64,000 bases of DNA from Salinispora arenicola (GCF_006716065.1 NZ_VFOL01000001.1:2666001-2730000); one strand, 5' to 3'. Shown: positions 1-9,788, counted from the stretch's first letter. Program-made: numbers and translations. Notes: a model not told the origin generated them from the sequence alone.

Positions 1-1
1 C

Positions 2-331
2 ACGATCCTCGATGGTCGGGGCTGGGCCCCCGGATTCGGTCGTTTCGCAGGTGACGAGCTTCGTTGGTACCGGATGTTCAGTTTCGCCCTCCGTCCCCGG
101 CGGACACTCTCCCGTAAGGGCCTCGCGGTGGAACGTCGCCGGCTGCCCGAAGGGCAGGAACGCTTTTCGATGCCCGCCGACTGGATCATTCTCCGCTGTA
201 CCAGCCACCACGCCCCGGTCGAGATCGCGATGGCACGATCCACCGTCACTGGGTTTCTTTCTTGGCTCGAGGCCGCCCCTCCGGGGGCGGCCTCGCCGCA
301 TCTGGCCGCCCAGGATTGGCCCGCGGCCTGA
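2..331 (+). CDS. DUF2550 domain protein, C-terminal part
   Basis: The window opens inside this gene. The frame is open from base 2 and ends with TGA at 329-331, giving 109 residues. The visible part has the look of the DUF2550 family: a GRFAGDELRWYR segment, FSFALRPRRTL, then a PVEIAM stretch and a GFLSWLEAAPPG tail. The function of the family is unknown. Members are small membrane-anchored proteins, and the N-terminal membrane helix would lie outside the window. In related actinomycetes this gene follows the ATP synthase operon (recalled, not checked). A strong GC hairpin at 268-295 lies inside the coding end. It encodes EAAPPGAAS and should not be read as a terminator. Confidence 0.75.
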   Translation, partial: TILDGRGWAPGFGRFAGDELRWYRMFSFALRPRRTLSRKGLAVERRRLPEGQERFSMPADWIILRCTSHHAPVEIAMARSTVTGFLSWLEAAPPGAASPHLAAQDWPAA

Positions 332-588
332 GGCTCGGCCCCAGTCTGTGGCGGTGCGGGGGTCTGCCTGGGCCCACACCGCTCTCGACGGCCTCGGCCC
401 CTTTCGCCGCGGGACCGCCTTCCGGCGCACCTGACCGCTGTCCGGAATCCCCCGACCGATGCCTCCTGCTGCCTCCGGTTCCTCGAGGAGCCGTCCCCGA
501 AGGCGGATGGTATCTGGCAGGTCGGGTATCCAGACCTGGTCGTGGTGTAACGCGTCGGCGGGACGCCGCGCGTCAGACAGTTGATCGG

Positions 589-1161
589 TCAGCGCTTCCC
601 GCCCGGCACCCATAGCACATCACCGGCCGGATTTGCCGTTCTTGACAAGATAAAGAGTAGATCGGAGAGCCGGTTGAGATACTTTGCCGGGAGCGTGTTG
701 GTTCGATCGGGATCGTGGGTAATCAGTGCCCAGGCCGCACGCTCGGCGCGTCGGGCGATCGTCCGCGCCACGTGCAGTAGCGCCGCGCCAGCGGTGCCGC
801 CGGGGAGGGTGAAGGAGTCGAGCTTGCTCAGGCGTGCGTTGTATTCGTCGCACCAGCCCTCAAGGCGCTCGACGTACGCCTCGGTGACCCGCAACGGCGG
901 ATACTTCGGGTTCGGCTCGACCGGCGTGGCCAGGTCGGCGCCCACGTCGAACAGGTCGTTCTGGACCGACCCGAGCAGCCCTCGCAGCTCCTCGTCGAGT
1001 TGCCCGAGGGCGAGTGCGACGCCGATCGCCGCGTTGCACTCGTCGACGTCCGCATACGCGGCGATCCGGGGATCGGTCTTCGGGACCTGCTCGTTGTTGC
1101 TCAGCCTGGTCGTGCCGGCGTCGCCGGCCTTGGTGTAGATGCGCGTGAGGTGGACGGCCAT
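589..1161 (-). CDS. pduO: PduO-type cob(I)alamin adenosyltransferase
   Basis: 190 residues. This family transfers the adenosyl group of ATP to cob(I)alamin, giving coenzyme B12. The N-terminal [15 protein letters not shown] is the PduO ATP-binding segment. The C-terminal [10 protein letters not shown] and [12 protein letters not shown] match the conserved helices that bind ATP and corrin. The ATG at 1161 is preferred over the longer open frame because the family begins right at this motif. Ethylmalonyl-CoA mutase and the isobutyryl-CoA mutase subunit further along the window need adenosylcobalamin, so the gene fits its surroundings. Its start codon overlaps that of the divergent murA within the tetranucleotide CATG. 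Confidence 0.9.
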   Translation of the reverse strand: MAVHLTRIYTKAGDAGTTRLSNNEQVPKTDPRIAAYADVDECNAAIGVALALGQLDEELRGLLGSVQNDLFDVGADLATPVEPNPKYPPLRVTEAYVERLEGWCDEYNARLSKLDSFTLPGGTAGAALLHVARTIARRAERAAWALITHDPDRTNTLPAKYLNRLSDLLFILSRTANPAGDVLWVPGGKR

Positions 1162-2590
1162 GACGCACAGCCTACGGATACCGGATCTGACGATTCCGGC
1201 CCGGCCGGAGCCTGGCTGGTTGGCTGGCGCGGGTGGCGCCGGTGCCCCGCCGGTGGACGACATCATCCGGGTACGCGGTGGAACCAGGATGACCGGCACC
1301 GTGCACGTGGTGGGTGCCAAGAACTCGGCCCTGAAACTCATGGCCGTGGCGCTGCTGGCGCCGGGCCGCAGCGTCATCACCAACGTCCCACGGATCACCG
1401 ACATAGCGATCATGGGAGAGGTCCTCCGCCGACTCGGCTGCGGGATCCGTTTCGACGCGGACGACCCGGTGGATCCCATGGTGGCGCACGGTGGTGTTTC
1501 CCGTTCCCGTTCCGTGACCATCGACGTACCGGACGTCCCTGGAGCCGAGGCGGACTACGAGTTGGTCCGCCGGCTGCGTGCGTCGATCTGCGTACTCGGT
1601 CCGCTGCTGGCCCGCCGCGGGTCCGTCCGGGTGGCGCATCCGGGAGGCGACGCGATCGGCTCACGCGGTTTGGACATGCACGTCTCCGGGCTTGCCCGGA
1701 TGGGTGCCGAGATCTCCGGCGAGCGCGGCTTCGTGGTCGCCTCGGCCCCGCGCGGGCTGCGGGGGGCCGAGATCGTGCTGGACTTTCCGAGCGTCGGTGC
1801 CACCGAGAACCTGGTGATGGCGGCGGTGCTCGCCAAGGGCACCACGGTTATTGACAACGCTGCCCGGGAACCCGAGATCGTTGACATCTGCACGATGCTC
1901 AACCAGATGGGCGCGCTCATCGACGGTGCCGGCACGTCGACCCTGACCGTCGTCGGCGTGCCGGGGCTGCAGCCGGTCCGGCACGCCACGGTGGGGGACC
2001 GAATCGTCGCGGGTACGTGGGCATTCGGTGCGGCGATGACCCGTGGTGATGTGACCGTGACCGGAGCCTCCCCGGCCTTTCTCGATGTGGCCCTGGACAA
2101 GTTGGTGTCGGCCGGTGCGCTGGTGGAGACCCGGCGGGGCGCCTTCCGAATCCGGATGGCTGACCGCCCACGCGCCGTGGATGTGGTCACGCTGCCGTAC
2201 CCCGGGTTCGCCACCGATCTGCTACCGATGGCGATCGGGCTCGCGGCGGTCAGCGATGGGGCCTCGCTGATCACGGAGAACATTTTTGACGGGCGGTTCA
2301 TGTTTGCCAACGAGATGATGCGACTCGGCGCGGACATCCAGACCGATGGACACCATGCCGTGGTCCGGGGGCGGGAGCGACTGTCCGGGGCGCCGGTGGC
2401 GGCTACCGACATCCGCGCCGGCGCGGGCCTTCTCATCGCCGGGCTTTGTACCGACGGTGTTACCGAGGTCTCCCACGCGCACCATGTGGACCGGGGCTAT
2501 CCGGATTTCGTGGCAGACCTGCGGGCGCTCGGTGTCGAGGTGGCGCGGGGTGGCGCGGCGGGGGGGCCGGGTGTTCCCCTCGGACTGTGA
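1160..2590 (+). CDS. murA: UDP-N-acetylglucosamine 1-carboxyvinyltransferase (MurA)
   Basis: This enzyme transfers enolpyruvate from PEP to UDP-GlcNAc, the first committed step of peptidoglycan synthesis. It is cytoplasmic. The call gives 476 residues; a GTG at 1253 would give 445 and sits closer to the usual family N-terminus. The [11 protein letters not shown] motif carries the Lys-Asn pair, and [13 protein letters not shown] holds the catalytic Asp near the C-terminus. The active-site loop reads PGGDAIGSR (Asp codon 1649-1651) where fosfomycin-sensitive enzymes have PGGCAIG. The same Cys-to-Asp change makes mycobacterial and chlamydial MurA resistant to fosfomycin. The ATG at 1160 overlaps the start of the divergent adenosyltransferase, so the true start is uncertain. 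Confidence 0.93.
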   Translation: MTHSLRIPDLTIPARPEPGWLAGAGGAGAPPVDDIIRVRGGTRMTGTVHVVGAKNSALKLMAVALLAPGRSVITNVPRITDIAIMGEVLRRLGCGIRFDADDPVDPMVAHGGVSRSRSVTIDVPDVPGAEADYELVRRLRASICVLGPLLARRGSVRVAHPGGDAIGSRGLDMHVSGLARMGAEISGERGFVVASAPRGLRGAEIVLDFPSVGATENLVMAAVLAKGTTVIDNAAREPEIVDICTMLNQMGALIDGAGTSTLTVVGVPGLQPVRHATVGDRIVAGTWAFGAAMTRGDVTVTGASPAFLDVALDKLVSAGALVETRRGAFRIRMADRPRAVDVVTLPYPGFATDLLPMAIGLAAVSDGASLITENIFDGRFMFANEMMRLGADIQTDGHHAVVRGRERLSGAPVAATDIRAGAGLLIAGLCTDGVTEVSHAHHVDRGYPDFVADLRALGVEVARGGAAGGPGVPLGL

Positions 2591-2640
2591 GGGCTGTCCG
2601 AGCGGGGCCCCGTGGCACCCGTGGGCATTCATCGCCCCAC

Positions 2641-2658
2641 ACTTAACTTACGTTCAGG
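2641..2658 (+). promoter_or_regulatory. Candidate operator and promoter of hbd
   Basis: The 18-mer contains TAACTTACGTTC, matching the TARCNNNCGTTM motif also found upstream of ccr, the thiolase and icmA. A TANNNT -10 candidate (TAGGGT, 2668-2673) follows, so the motif would cover the -35 region. It lies about 50 bases before the hbd start codon. Confidence 0.45.
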
Positions 2659-2709
2659 CCTGCCGACTAGGGTGCAGGCAGACACCAATCACAGTGAGGG
2701 AGTAGGCAG

Positions 2710-3558
2710 ATGGCGGGTCGACTTGCAGTCGTCGGTGCTGGCCTGATGGGCTCGGGAATCGCCCAGGTTGCGGCGCAGGCGGGTTGGCAGGTGACGCTGC
2801 GTGACCTGGATGACGCGGCCACGAAGCGGGGCCTGGACGGCATCCGGCGGTCGCTGGAGAAGTTCGCCGAGAAGGGGAAGATCTCCTCGGCCGACGCGGA
2901 GGCGACGATCGGCCGGATCACCCCCACCACCGACCTGGCGGCTGCCGCTGACGCGGACATCGTCGTCGAGGCGGTTTTCGAGAAGCTCGAGCTCAAGCAA
3001 GAGATCTTCCGCGCGCTCGACAAGATCTGCAAGTCGGATGCCGTGCTCGCCACCAACACCTCGGCGATCCCCGTCACCCAGCTCGCCAGCACCACCGAAC
3101 GCCCGGAGTCGGTGGTCGGCACCCACTTCTTCTCCCCGGTGCCGATGATGGCGCTCTGCGAGCTGGTCCGCGGCTACAAGACCAGCGACGACACCATCGC
3201 CACGGCGAAGGCGTTCGCCGAGGGAATCGGTAAGACGGTCGTGGTCGTGAACCGAGACATCGCCGGCTTTGTGACCACCCGGCTGTTCTGCGCGTTTGCG
3301 ATGGAGGCGGTCAGCCTGGTCGAATCGGGGGTGATCTCTGCCGAGGATTTGGACAATGCCTTCAAGCTGGGCTTCGGCCACGCGATGGGCCCGCTGGCGA
3401 CGGTGGACATGACCGGGGCGGACGTCCTGCTCAACGCCACCCGCAACATCTACACCGATACCGGCGACGAGAAGTTCTTCCCCCCGGAACTGCTCCAGCG
3501 GATGGCCGCCGCTGGTGACCTGGGCCGCAAGACCGGTCAGGGCTTCTACTCGTACTGA
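2710..3558 (+). CDS. hbd: 3-hydroxybutyryl-CoA dehydrogenase
   Basis: 282 residues, the usual length of the single-domain family. It interconverts acetoacetyl-CoA and 3-hydroxybutyryl-CoA with NAD(P)H. The N-terminal Rossmann fold has VVGAGLMGSGIAQ. NTSAIPVTQL and the catalytic His segment THFFSPVPMMALCE follow, and the C-terminal dimerisation domain has GFGHAMGPLATVDM. A GAGGGAG ribosome-binding site precedes the ATG at 2710. With the thiolase, ccr and ethylmalonyl-CoA mutase in this window it would supply the second step of the ethylmalonyl-CoA route. The operator-like motif upstream supports common control. Confidence 0.92.
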   Translation: MAGRLAVVGAGLMGSGIAQVAAQAGWQVTLRDLDDAATKRGLDGIRRSLEKFAEKGKISSADAEATIGRITPTTDLAAAADADIVVEAVFEKLELKQEIFRALDKICKSDAVLATNTSAIPVTQLASTTERPESVVGTHFFSPVPMMALCELVRGYKTSDDTIATAKAFAEGIGKTVVVVNRDIAGFVTTRLFCAFAMEAVSLVESGVISAEDLDNAFKLGFGHAMGPLATVDMTGADVLLNATRNIYTDTGDEKFFPPELLQRMAAAGDLGRKTGQGFYSY

Positions 3559-3655
3559 CGGCGAGCGGGACCAGCAGGGAGCCCCCTCCAGACCGTGGAA
3601 GTCAGGAGAGGGCACTCCCGCTGCCGGGATGTCGACCGTAGGCTCGTCCCGAGCC

Positions 3656-4498
3656 TCAGCCGTCGCGGCGGGTGGTCCAGCGGAAGGTACCGAGGCAGAG
3701 CAGCAGGCCGACAACGCACCAGACGGCCAGCACCAGGGCGACCCGACCCAGTTCGTACGAGCCCCCGGGTTCCTGCCCGCCGAAGGTGTCCGGCAGAAAG
3801 ACCGAGCGGAGACCCTGGCACATCCACTTGAGCGGGAACAGCGCTGCCACCTGCTGCATCCAACTCGGCAGCTGGGTGAAGACGAAGAACACCCCGGAGG
3901 TGAACTGGAGAACGAGGGCGACCGGGGTGACCACTGCCGAGCCGCTGCGAGCCGTGCGCGCCAACGAGGAGATCGCGATGCCGCAGAGCGTGCAGGCGGT
4001 GATGCCGAGGACGGACACCCAGCCGAAGGTCAGCCACTTCGTGACGGTGCCCGGCAGTTGCAGGTCGAACAGGGCCACCGAGACGGCGAGCAACAGCGCC
4101 GTTTCCGCGATGCCGACCACCACGACCATGATCACCTTGCCGGCGAAGTACACCCACTTCGGCATCGGCGTGCCGCGGTAGCGCTTGAGCACCCCCCGGT
4201 CTCGTTCGATCGGAATCCAGATGCCGAGGTTCTGGAAGCTCACCGTCATCAGACCGGTGGCGATCATGCCAGTGATGAAGTACTGGGGAAAGCTCACCCC
4301 GGGCGCGATCTCGCCGTCGAAGATCGCGGCAAAGATCAGGATCATGATGACCGGAAACCCCATCGTGAACACGACGGACTCTCGGCTGCGCAGAAATTGG
4401 TTGATCTCCAGCCGACCCTGCCGCAGCGCGAGGGCGAGCGGGCCGGGACGGTGGCGCACTACCCCGGCGGCCGTGGTGGGCTTCAACGTCGTGGTCAT
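3656..4498 (-). CDS. ABC-2 type exporter permease
   Basis: 280 residues with about six hydrophobic segments, and the ABC-2 membrane signature: a long cytoplasmic N-terminus, then PQYFITGMIATGLMTVSFQNLG, followed by ERDRGVLKRYRGTPMP. It would form the channel of a two-component exporter with the ATPase encoded just upstream. The two genes overlap by four bases (ATGA), so they are translationally coupled. Such pairs often export drugs, lipids or antibiotics; the substrate cannot be told from sequence. No regulator gene is adjacent. Confidence 0.88.
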   Translation of the reverse strand: MTTTLKPTTAAGVVRHRPGPLALALRQGRLEINQFLRSRESVVFTMGFPVIMILIFAAIFDGEIAPGVSFPQYFITGMIATGLMTVSFQNLGIWIPIERDRGVLKRYRGTPMPKWVYFAGKVIMVVVVGIAETALLLAVSVALFDLQLPGTVTKWLTFGWVSVLGITACTLCGIAISSLARTARSGSAVVTPVALVLQFTSGVFFVFTQLPSWMQQVAALFPLKWMCQGLRSVFLPDTFGGQEPGGSYELGRVALVLAVWCVVGLLLCLGTFRWTTRRDG

Positions 4499-5343
4499 CG
4501 GTGTCCGATCATCCGCAGGTAGACGTCCTCGAGAGTTGGCCGGGTGACCGTCAGCCCGGGCACCTCACCGCCGAAGCGCGCGGCCAGCTCCGTCACCAGG
4601 TCCGTGGGCGTCGCGGTCTCCGCGCTCTCCACGACCCCCTCGGGCGTACGCCAGGAGACCGTCGCGTGGGCCTGTTGCCGGTTGCCCAGGTGTTCGGGTA
4701 CGGCTACCTCGATCAACCGGCCGTCGGCGATCACCCCCACCCGGTCCGCGAGAGCCTCCGCCTCGTCGAGGTAGTGCGTGGTCAGCACGATCGTCGTCCC
4801 GGCCGCTGCCAGATCCCGAATCAAGTCCCAGAACTCGCGACGCGCCTCTGGGTCGAAGCCCGTGGTCGGCTCGTCGAGGAAGAGCAACTCGGGCCGGCCG
4901 ATGATGCCGAGCGCCACGTCCAAGCGGCGCCTCTGCCCGCCGGAGAGGGTGTGGGTGCGGGCCCGGGCCTTGCCAGCCAGCCCTACGCGGGCGATCACCT
5001 TCTCCGGATCGTCGGCGTCGGCGTAGAAGCCGGCGAAGTGGTGGACCAGTTCGGAGACGCTGAGCTCGTCGAACTCGCCGAGGCCCTGCAGGACGATGCC
5101 GATCCGGTTGCGCCAGTCCGCGGCGGGGGCCGCCGGGTCGCTGCCGAGCACCGAGACCTCGCCGGCGTCGCGTCGCCGGTATCCCTCCAGGATCTCCACG
5201 GTGGTCGTCTTGCCGGCGCCGTTCGGGCCGAGGAGGGCGAACACCTCGCCCCGGCGGACCTCCAGGTCCACCCCGGCCACGGCCACGTTCTCCCCGTACG
5301 TCTTGCGCAGCCCCCGCGCGACGATCGCGAGCTCGTTCTCCAT
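4495..5343 (-). CDS. ABC exporter ATP-binding protein (DrrA-like)
   Basis: 282 residues. The motifs appear in order: Walker A (GPNGAGKTT), a Q-loop (GIVLQGLGEFDELS), the ABC signature (LSGGQRRRLD), Walker B (LLFLDEPTTGFD) and the H-loop (TTHYLDEAE). A short C-terminal domain follows the DrrA/CcmA pattern. It energises the permease encoded immediately downstream. The start is placed at ATG 5343 because the family begins shortly before the first strand, ten residues into the longer frame. No clear ribosome-binding site is seen; a TAGGAC element ten bases upstream suggests a very short leader. Confidence 0.9.
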   Translation of the reverse strand: MENELAIVARGLRKTYGENVAVAGVDLEVRRGEVFALLGPNGAGKTTTVEILEGYRRRDAGEVSVLGSDPAAPAADWRNRIGIVLQGLGEFDELSVSELVHHFAGFYADADDPEKVIARVGLAGKARARTHTLSGGQRRRLDVALGIIGRPELLFLDEPTTGFDPEARREFWDLIRDLAAAGTTIVLTTHYLDEAEALADRVGVIADGRLIEVAVPEHLGNRQQAHATVSWRTPEGVVESAETATPTDLVTELAARFGGEVPGLTVTRPTLEDVYLRMIGHR

Positions 5344-5421
5344 AACGTCAAGTGTCCTACCCCCGAACAACAGGTCGGGCCCGGGGTGCAGCGGTCGCTG
5401 TGTAATTTTCCACAGCGCGCT

Positions 5422-5435
5422 TTACCGGCCGGTAA
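5422..5435. promoter_or_regulatory. Perfect 14-bp palindrome before ecm
   Basis: TTACCGGCCGGTAA is a perfect palindrome 14 bases before the ecm ATG, in the divergent gap between the ABC exporter and ecm. A TANNNT -10 candidate (TAACTT, 5433-5438) overlaps its right arm, so a bound protein would block RNA polymerase. Its TACCG..GTA core recurs upstream of ccr and the aldehyde dehydrogenase. Confidence 0.5.
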
Positions 5436-5449
5436 CTTAAACTCCCGCC

Positions 5450-7507
5450 ATGGACGAGAAGGCCCCCCCAGGTCGGCTACCCGAACGGGACCGTCCGTGG
5501 GTGATGCGAACCTACGCCGGGCACAGCTCGGCCGCCGCAACCAACGCGCTCTTCCGCCGCAACCTGGGAAAGGGGCAGACCGGGCTCTCGGTCGCCTTCG
5601 ACCTGCCCACCCAGACCGGGTACGACCCCGATCACGAACTGGCTGTCGGGGAGGTCGGCCGGGTGGGCGTGCCGGTGGCGCACCTCGGCGACCTGCGGGC
5701 TCTCTTCCAGGGCATTCCGCTGGCCGACATGAACACCTCGATGACCATCAACGCCCCGGCGATGTGGCTGCTCGGCCTCTACAGCACCGTCGCCACCGAG
5801 CAGGGGGCCGAACTCCACAGTTGTGCCGGCACAACCCAGAACGACATCATCAAGGAGTACCTGTCCCGCGGAACGCATATCTTCCCGCCGGCGGCGTCGC
5901 TGCGGCTGACCGCCGACCTCATCGCGTACACGCTGCGCGAGATGCCCCGGTGGAACCCGGTCAACATCTGCTCGTACCACCTCCAGGAGGCGGGGGCCAC
6001 GCCGGTCCAGGAGGTCGGCTTCGCGCTCGCCACCGCGGTCGCCGTCCTCGACGCCGTCCGTGACTCCGGCCAGGTGCCCGCCGAGCGAATGGGGGACGTG
6101 GTCCAGCGAATCAGCTTCTTCGTCAACGCCGGAGTCCGGTTCGTCGAGGAGGTCGCCAAGATGCGCGCCTTCGGTGCGCTCTGGGACGAGATCACCCGCG
6201 AACGGTACGGCGTGACGAACCCGAAACAGCGCCGCTTTCGCTACGGCGTCCAGGTCAACTCCCTGGGCCTGACCGAGGCGCAGCCGGAGAACAACATCCA
6301 GCGCATCGTCCTGGAGATGCTCGGCGTGACCTTCTCCCGAGATGCCCGGGCTCGGGCGGTGCAACTCCCCGCCTGGAACGAGGCGCTCGGCCTACCCCGG
6401 CCGTGGGATCAGCAGTGGTCGCTGCGGATGCAGCAGGTGCTCGCGTACGAGTCGGACCTGCTGGAGTACCCCGACCTGTTCGACGGCTCGCACGTGATGA
6501 CGGCACTGGTCGACAGCATCGTCTCCGGAGCCCGGGTCGAGCTGGAAAAGGTGCTGGAGATGGGGGGCGTGGTTGCCGCTGTCGAGACCGGGTACCTGAA
6601 GAGCGCCCTGGTCGCCTCGCTCGCCGACCGGCGTCGTCGAATGGAGGCCGGCACGGACGTCGTGGTCGGCGTCAACCGGTTCACCGAAACCGAGCCGTCC
6701 CCGCTGACCGCGGCCGGCGCCGAGGCGATCGAACAGGTCGATCCGGCGGTGGAGGCTGCCGCCGCGAACGCGGTGCGGAACTGGCGGGCCAGCCGGGACA
6801 CGGCAGCCGCGGACGCCGCACTCGCCCGGCTGCGCGCGGACGCCGCGTCCACCACGAATCTGATGCCGGCCACGCTGGCCTGCGTCCGCGCAGGTGTCAC
6901 CACCGGTGAGTGGGCGGGCGCGTTGCGGCAGGTGTTCGGGGAGTACCGGGCCCCCACCGGCCTGTCCGGGTCGGCTGGCTCCGGCGGGGACGTCACCCTG
7001 TCGGCGGTCCGGGCCCGGGTGGCTGCCACTGCCCGACAGTTGGGCAGCGGACGGCTGCGGCTGCTGGTCGGCAAGCCCGGTCTGGACGGGCACTCCAACG
7101 GCGCCGAGCAGATCGCGGTTCGGGCCCGTGACGCGGGCTTCGAGGTCGTCTACCAGGGCATCCGGCTGACCGCTGGGCAGATCGTGGCCGCCGCCGTCGA
7201 GGAGGACGTCGACCTGGTCGGTCTGTCGGTTCTCTCCGGTTCGCACCTTGCGGCCGTGCCGGCCGTCCTGGACGGTCTGCGTGCCGCCGGCCGCGGCGAC
7301 ATGCCCGTCGTCGTCGGCGGCATCATCCCTGAGACGGACACGCAGACCCTTCGGGACGCCGGAGTCGTCCGGGTCTTCACGCCGAAGGATTTCGCGCTCA
7401 CCGACGTCATCGACGAGTTGGTGACCGTGGTTCGCCACGCCAACGGGCTGCCGGAAGAGGACGGGCCGTCGCCGGCACCGGGCTTCGAAAAGGCGCACCG
7501 GCGCTGA
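5450..7507 (+). CDS. ecm: Ethylmalonyl-CoA mutase (MeaA family)
   Basis: 685 residues. This coenzyme-B12 enzyme converts (2R)-ethylmalonyl-CoA to methylsuccinyl-CoA in the ethylmalonyl-CoA pathway of acetyl-CoA assimilation. The N-terminal TIM barrel spans about residues 10-520 and includes [34 protein letters not shown] and [17 protein letters not shown]. The C-terminal B12-binding domain (about 550-670) has the cobalt-ligating DxHxxG in [13 protein letters not shown]. The barrel is closer to actinomycete MeaA proteins than to true methylmalonyl-CoA mutase. ATG 5450 lacks a ribosome-binding site, but a -10-like TAACTT lies 11 bases upstream, so the leader may be only a few bases. A perfect palindrome overlaps this promoter. 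Confidence 0.9.
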   Translation: MDEKAPPGRLPERDRPWVMRTYAGHSSAAATNALFRRNLGKGQTGLSVAFDLPTQTGYDPDHELAVGEVGRVGVPVAHLGDLRALFQGIPLADMNTSMTINAPAMWLLGLYSTVATEQGAELHSCAGTTQNDIIKEYLSRGTHIFPPAASLRLTADLIAYTLREMPRWNPVNICSYHLQEAGATPVQEVGFALATAVAVLDAVRDSGQVPAERMGDVVQRISFFVNAGVRFVEEVAKMRAFGALWDEITRERYGVTNPKQRRFRYGVQVNSLGLTEAQPENNIQRIVLEMLGVTFSRDARARAVQLPAWNEALGLPRPWDQQWSLRMQQVLAYESDLLEYPDLFDGSHVMTALVDSIVSGARVELEKVLEMGGVVAAVETGYLKSALVASLADRRRRMEAGTDVVVGVNRFTETEPSPLTAAGAEAIEQVDPAVEAAAANAVRNWRASRDTAAADAALARLRADAASTTNLMPATLACVRAGVTTGEWAGALRQVFGEYRAPTGLSGSAGSGGDVTLSAVRARVAATARQLGSGRLRLLVGKPGLDGHSNGAEQIAVRARDAGFEVVYQGIRLTAGQIVAAAVEEDVDLVGLSVLSGSHLAAVPAVLDGLRAAGRGDMPVVVGGIIPETDTQTLRDAGVVRVFTPKDFALTDVIDELVTVVRHANGLPEEDGPSPAPGFEKAHRR

Positions 7508-7548
7508 AGGTACCGCCTGCCCACGGTCTGCCGAGGCACTGTCTCCGC

Positions 7549-7554
7549 TACCCT
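7549..7554 (+). promoter_or_regulatory. -10 element for a leaderless nucS transcript
   Basis: TACCCT fits TANNNT and is followed by exactly six bases and then the GTG at 7561. No ribosome-binding site is present. This spacing puts the transcription start on the start codon. Confidence 0.55.
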
Positions 7555-7560
7555 CGTTGG

Positions 7561-8220
7561 GTGCGGTTGGTGATTGCGAAGTGCTCTGTGGACTACGTGG
7601 GACGGCTCTCGGCCCACCTGCCGCCGGCCACCCGGCTGGTCATGGTGAAGGCGGACGGGTCGGTGTCGATTCACGCGGACGATCGGGCGTACAAGCCGCT
7701 GAACTGGATGAGCCCGCCGTGTCGGTTGGAGGAGGCCCCGGGCGTCTGGCGGGTGGTCAACAAGGCCGGTGAGGAACTGCGGATCACCCTGGAGGAGGTC
7801 TTCCAGGACACCGCCTACGACTTGGGCGTCGACCCGGGCCTGCGCAAGGATGGCGTGGAGGCGCACCTTCAGGAACTGCTGGCAGCCAGCCCGGAGGTAC
7901 TGGGTGAGGGCCTCACGCTGATCCGCCGGGAGTACATGACGGCGATCGGCCCGGTGGACCTGTTGTGCCGCGACGCGGCGCACGGCACCGTCGCGGTCGA
8001 GGTGAAGCGTCGCGGTGAGATCGACGGTGTGGAGCAGCTCACCCGCTACCTGGAACTGCTCAATCGGGATCCCCTGCTCGCGCCGGTGCAGGGCGTCTTC
8101 GCCGCGCAGGAGATCAAGCCGCAGGCGCGAGTGCTCGCCACGGACCGGGGGATCCGCTGCGTGGTCGTTGACTACGACAAGCTGCGCGGCATCGAGCGGG
8201 ACGAACTGACCCTGTTCTGA
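7561..8220 (+). CDS. nucS: Mismatch endonuclease NucS
   Basis: 219 residues. NucS cuts both strands at mismatches (G-T, G-G, T-T) and carries out the non-canonical mismatch repair of Actinobacteria and some Archaea, which lack MutS/MutL. The N-terminal DNA-binding domain is followed by a nuclease domain with GPVDLLCRD and [17 protein letters not shown], which hold the Asp, Glu and Lys of the PD-(D/E)XK-like site. The C-terminal DELTLF resembles the sliding-clamp-binding tail. The GTG start at 7561 matches the [12 protein letters not shown] beginning of the family. The gene is convergent with the aldehyde dehydrogenase and appears to be expressed alone. Confidence 0.95.
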   Translation: MRLVIAKCSVDYVGRLSAHLPPATRLVMVKADGSVSIHADDRAYKPLNWMSPPCRLEEAPGVWRVVNKAGEELRITLEEVFQDTAYDLGVDPGLRKDGVEAHLQELLAASPEVLGEGLTLIRREYMTAIGPVDLLCRDAAHGTVAVEVKRRGEIDGVEQLTRYLELLNRDPLLAPVQGVFAAQEIKPQARVLATDRGIRCVVVDYDKLRGIERDELTLF

Positions 8221-8254
8221 GGGTGCGCGCGGCCGGTGGGTGGCCGGTGCCGGG

Positions 8255-9751
8255 TCAGCGACCGTAGAAGAGCTTGACGAGCTTGACCAGTCGGGCGACG
8301 TCCGCGTCGGTGCGATCGAAGGTTGTCGCGGGCAGCAGCGATCTGGCCCGGCGGCGGGTGATGGCCTTGGGCCGGGCGAACTCCCGAAGCCCGTCCGCGC
8401 CGTGGATGCGCCCGAAACCGGAGTTGCCCACACCGCCGAACGGCAGGGTGGACATTCCGGCGAAGGTCAGGGCCGAGTTCACCGAGGCCATCCCGGAGCG
8501 CAGGCGCTGTGCGACCGCCATGGCCCGCCGCCGGCCGAAGACCGATCCGCCGAGCCCGTAGCGCAGGGCGTTGGTCCGGGCGACTGCCTCGTCGACATCG
8601 CGGACCCGGTTGATGGTCAGGGTCGGACCGAAGGTCTCCTCGCGTACGGCGACCGAGTCCTCGGGCACGTCCACCAGCACGGTCGGCTGCACGTACGGCG
8701 GCTGCACCGCATCTGCCCCGCCGAGCACCGCCCGCCCACCCCGGGCCAACGCGTCGTCGATGTGCCGACGGATCACCTCCAACTGGCTCGGCATGGTGAT
8801 CGGGCCGATATCGGTGCCGTCGGCGCCCACGGTCAGCCGCTCGGCCCGCTGGACCACCCGGTCGACGAAGCCGTCGAAGACCCCTTCGACGGCGTACACC
8901 CGTTCGATGCCGATACAGGTCTGACCGGCGTTGGTGAGACCGCCCCAGACGGCGGCTTCGGCGGCGGCGTCCAGGTCGGCGTCCGTGTCGACGATCATCG
9001 CGTCCTTGCCGCCCGCCTCGATGAGCACGGGGGTCAGTGATTCGGCGCAGGCGGCCATCACCTTCCGACCAGTCGCGGTGGAACCGGTGAACGCCACCTT
9101 GTCGACTCCGGATCGGCACAGTGCCGCGCCGACGTCACCGAGGCCGTGCACCGCGGTGAACACCGGCTCCTCATGGACGATCTCCGCGAAGCTGTCGACC
9201 AGCCACTGGCCGACGGCCGGGGTGTACTCACTGGGCTTGAGCACCACGGCATTGCCGGCGGCAAGGGCGTAGGCGATGGAGCCGATCGGGGTGAACACGG
9301 GGTAGTTCCACGGGCCGATCACGCCGATCACCCCGTAGGGCTGGTATTCCAGGTGGGCGGCGAACTCCGCCAGCATCAGCCGGGATCGTACTCGGCGGGG
9401 ACCGAGCACCCGCTTGGCGTTACGCGCGGCCCAGTCGACGTGCTCGACGGCGGTGACCACCTCGACGACAGCTTCGGCGACCGGCTTGCCGCCCTCGACG
9501 TGCACCAGCTCGGCGAGCTCCTCGATCCGGGATGCCAGTCGGGCCCGCCAGCGCAGTAGCCGTTCCCGGCGACCGGCGACGTCGAGACCGGCCCACCACC
9601 CGCTGGCGGACCGGGCTCGTGCGACGGCCGCCTCGACATCGGCGGGTGACGCAACCGGCAACCGCCCGGCCTCCACGCCGGTCGCCGGGTTTGTCGACAG
9701 GAGTCGACCGTCCTCGATCAGCGGAGTGCCCGGAACATGTACAGCCGTCAT
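8255..9751 (-). CDS. NAD(P)-dependent aldehyde dehydrogenase
   Basis: 498 residues, full length for the family. It oxidises an aldehyde to the acid. The cofactor segment has GVIGPWNYP and KPSEYTP. The catalytic Glu lies in EAGGKD and the catalytic Cys in NAGQTCIG. The C-terminal PFGGVGNSGFGR is typical of succinate-semialdehyde-type and long-chain fatty-aldehyde-type members. The substrate is not determined by sequence. No ribosome-binding site precedes ATG 9751; instead a TAGACT -10 element lies six bases upstream, pointing to a leaderless mRNA. The gene diverges from the fused hydroxyacyl-CoA dehydrogenase gene, which suggests a role in acyl or alcohol degradation. Confidence 0.9.
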   Translation of the reverse strand: MTAVHVPGTPLIEDGRLLSTNPATGVEAGRLPVASPADVEAAVARARSASGWWAGLDVAGRRERLLRWRARLASRIEELAELVHVEGGKPVAEAVVEVVTAVEHVDWAARNAKRVLGPRRVRSRLMLAEFAAHLEYQPYGVIGVIGPWNYPVFTPIGSIAYALAAGNAVVLKPSEYTPAVGQWLVDSFAEIVHEEPVFTAVHGLGDVGAALCRSGVDKVAFTGSTATGRKVMAACAESLTPVLIEAGGKDAMIVDTDADLDAAAEAAVWGGLTNAGQTCIGIERVYAVEGVFDGFVDRVVQRAERLTVGADGTDIGPITMPSQLEVIRRHIDDALARGGRAVLGGADAVQPPYVQPTVLVDVPEDSVAVREETFGPTLTINRVRDVDEAVARTNALRYGLGGSVFGRRRAMAVAQRLRSGMASVNSALTFAGMSTLPFGGVGNSGFGRIHGADGLREFARPKAITRRRARSLLPATTFDRTDADVARLVKLVKLFYGR

Positions 9752-9757
9752 GGTGGG

Positions 9758-9788
9758 AGTCTAGACCCGATTTGCTACTCGTCGGTAG
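9758..9788 (-). promoter_or_regulatory. Leaderless promoter and inverted repeat of the aldehyde dehydrogenase gene
   Basis: On the minus strand a TAGACT -10 element (9758-9763) precedes ATG 9751 by six bases. Just upstream lies CTACCGACGAGTAGC (9774-9788), an inverted repeat with CTAC/GTAG arms. It differs only in its three central bases from the repeat upstream of ccr, CTACCGTTCAGTAGC. Confidence 0.5.

Noticed and set aside
268..295. 12-bp GC hairpin that looks like a terminator
   Set aside because: It lies inside the DUF2550 coding end and encodes EAAPPGAAS; no T-run follows and the stop codon is 34 bases further on.
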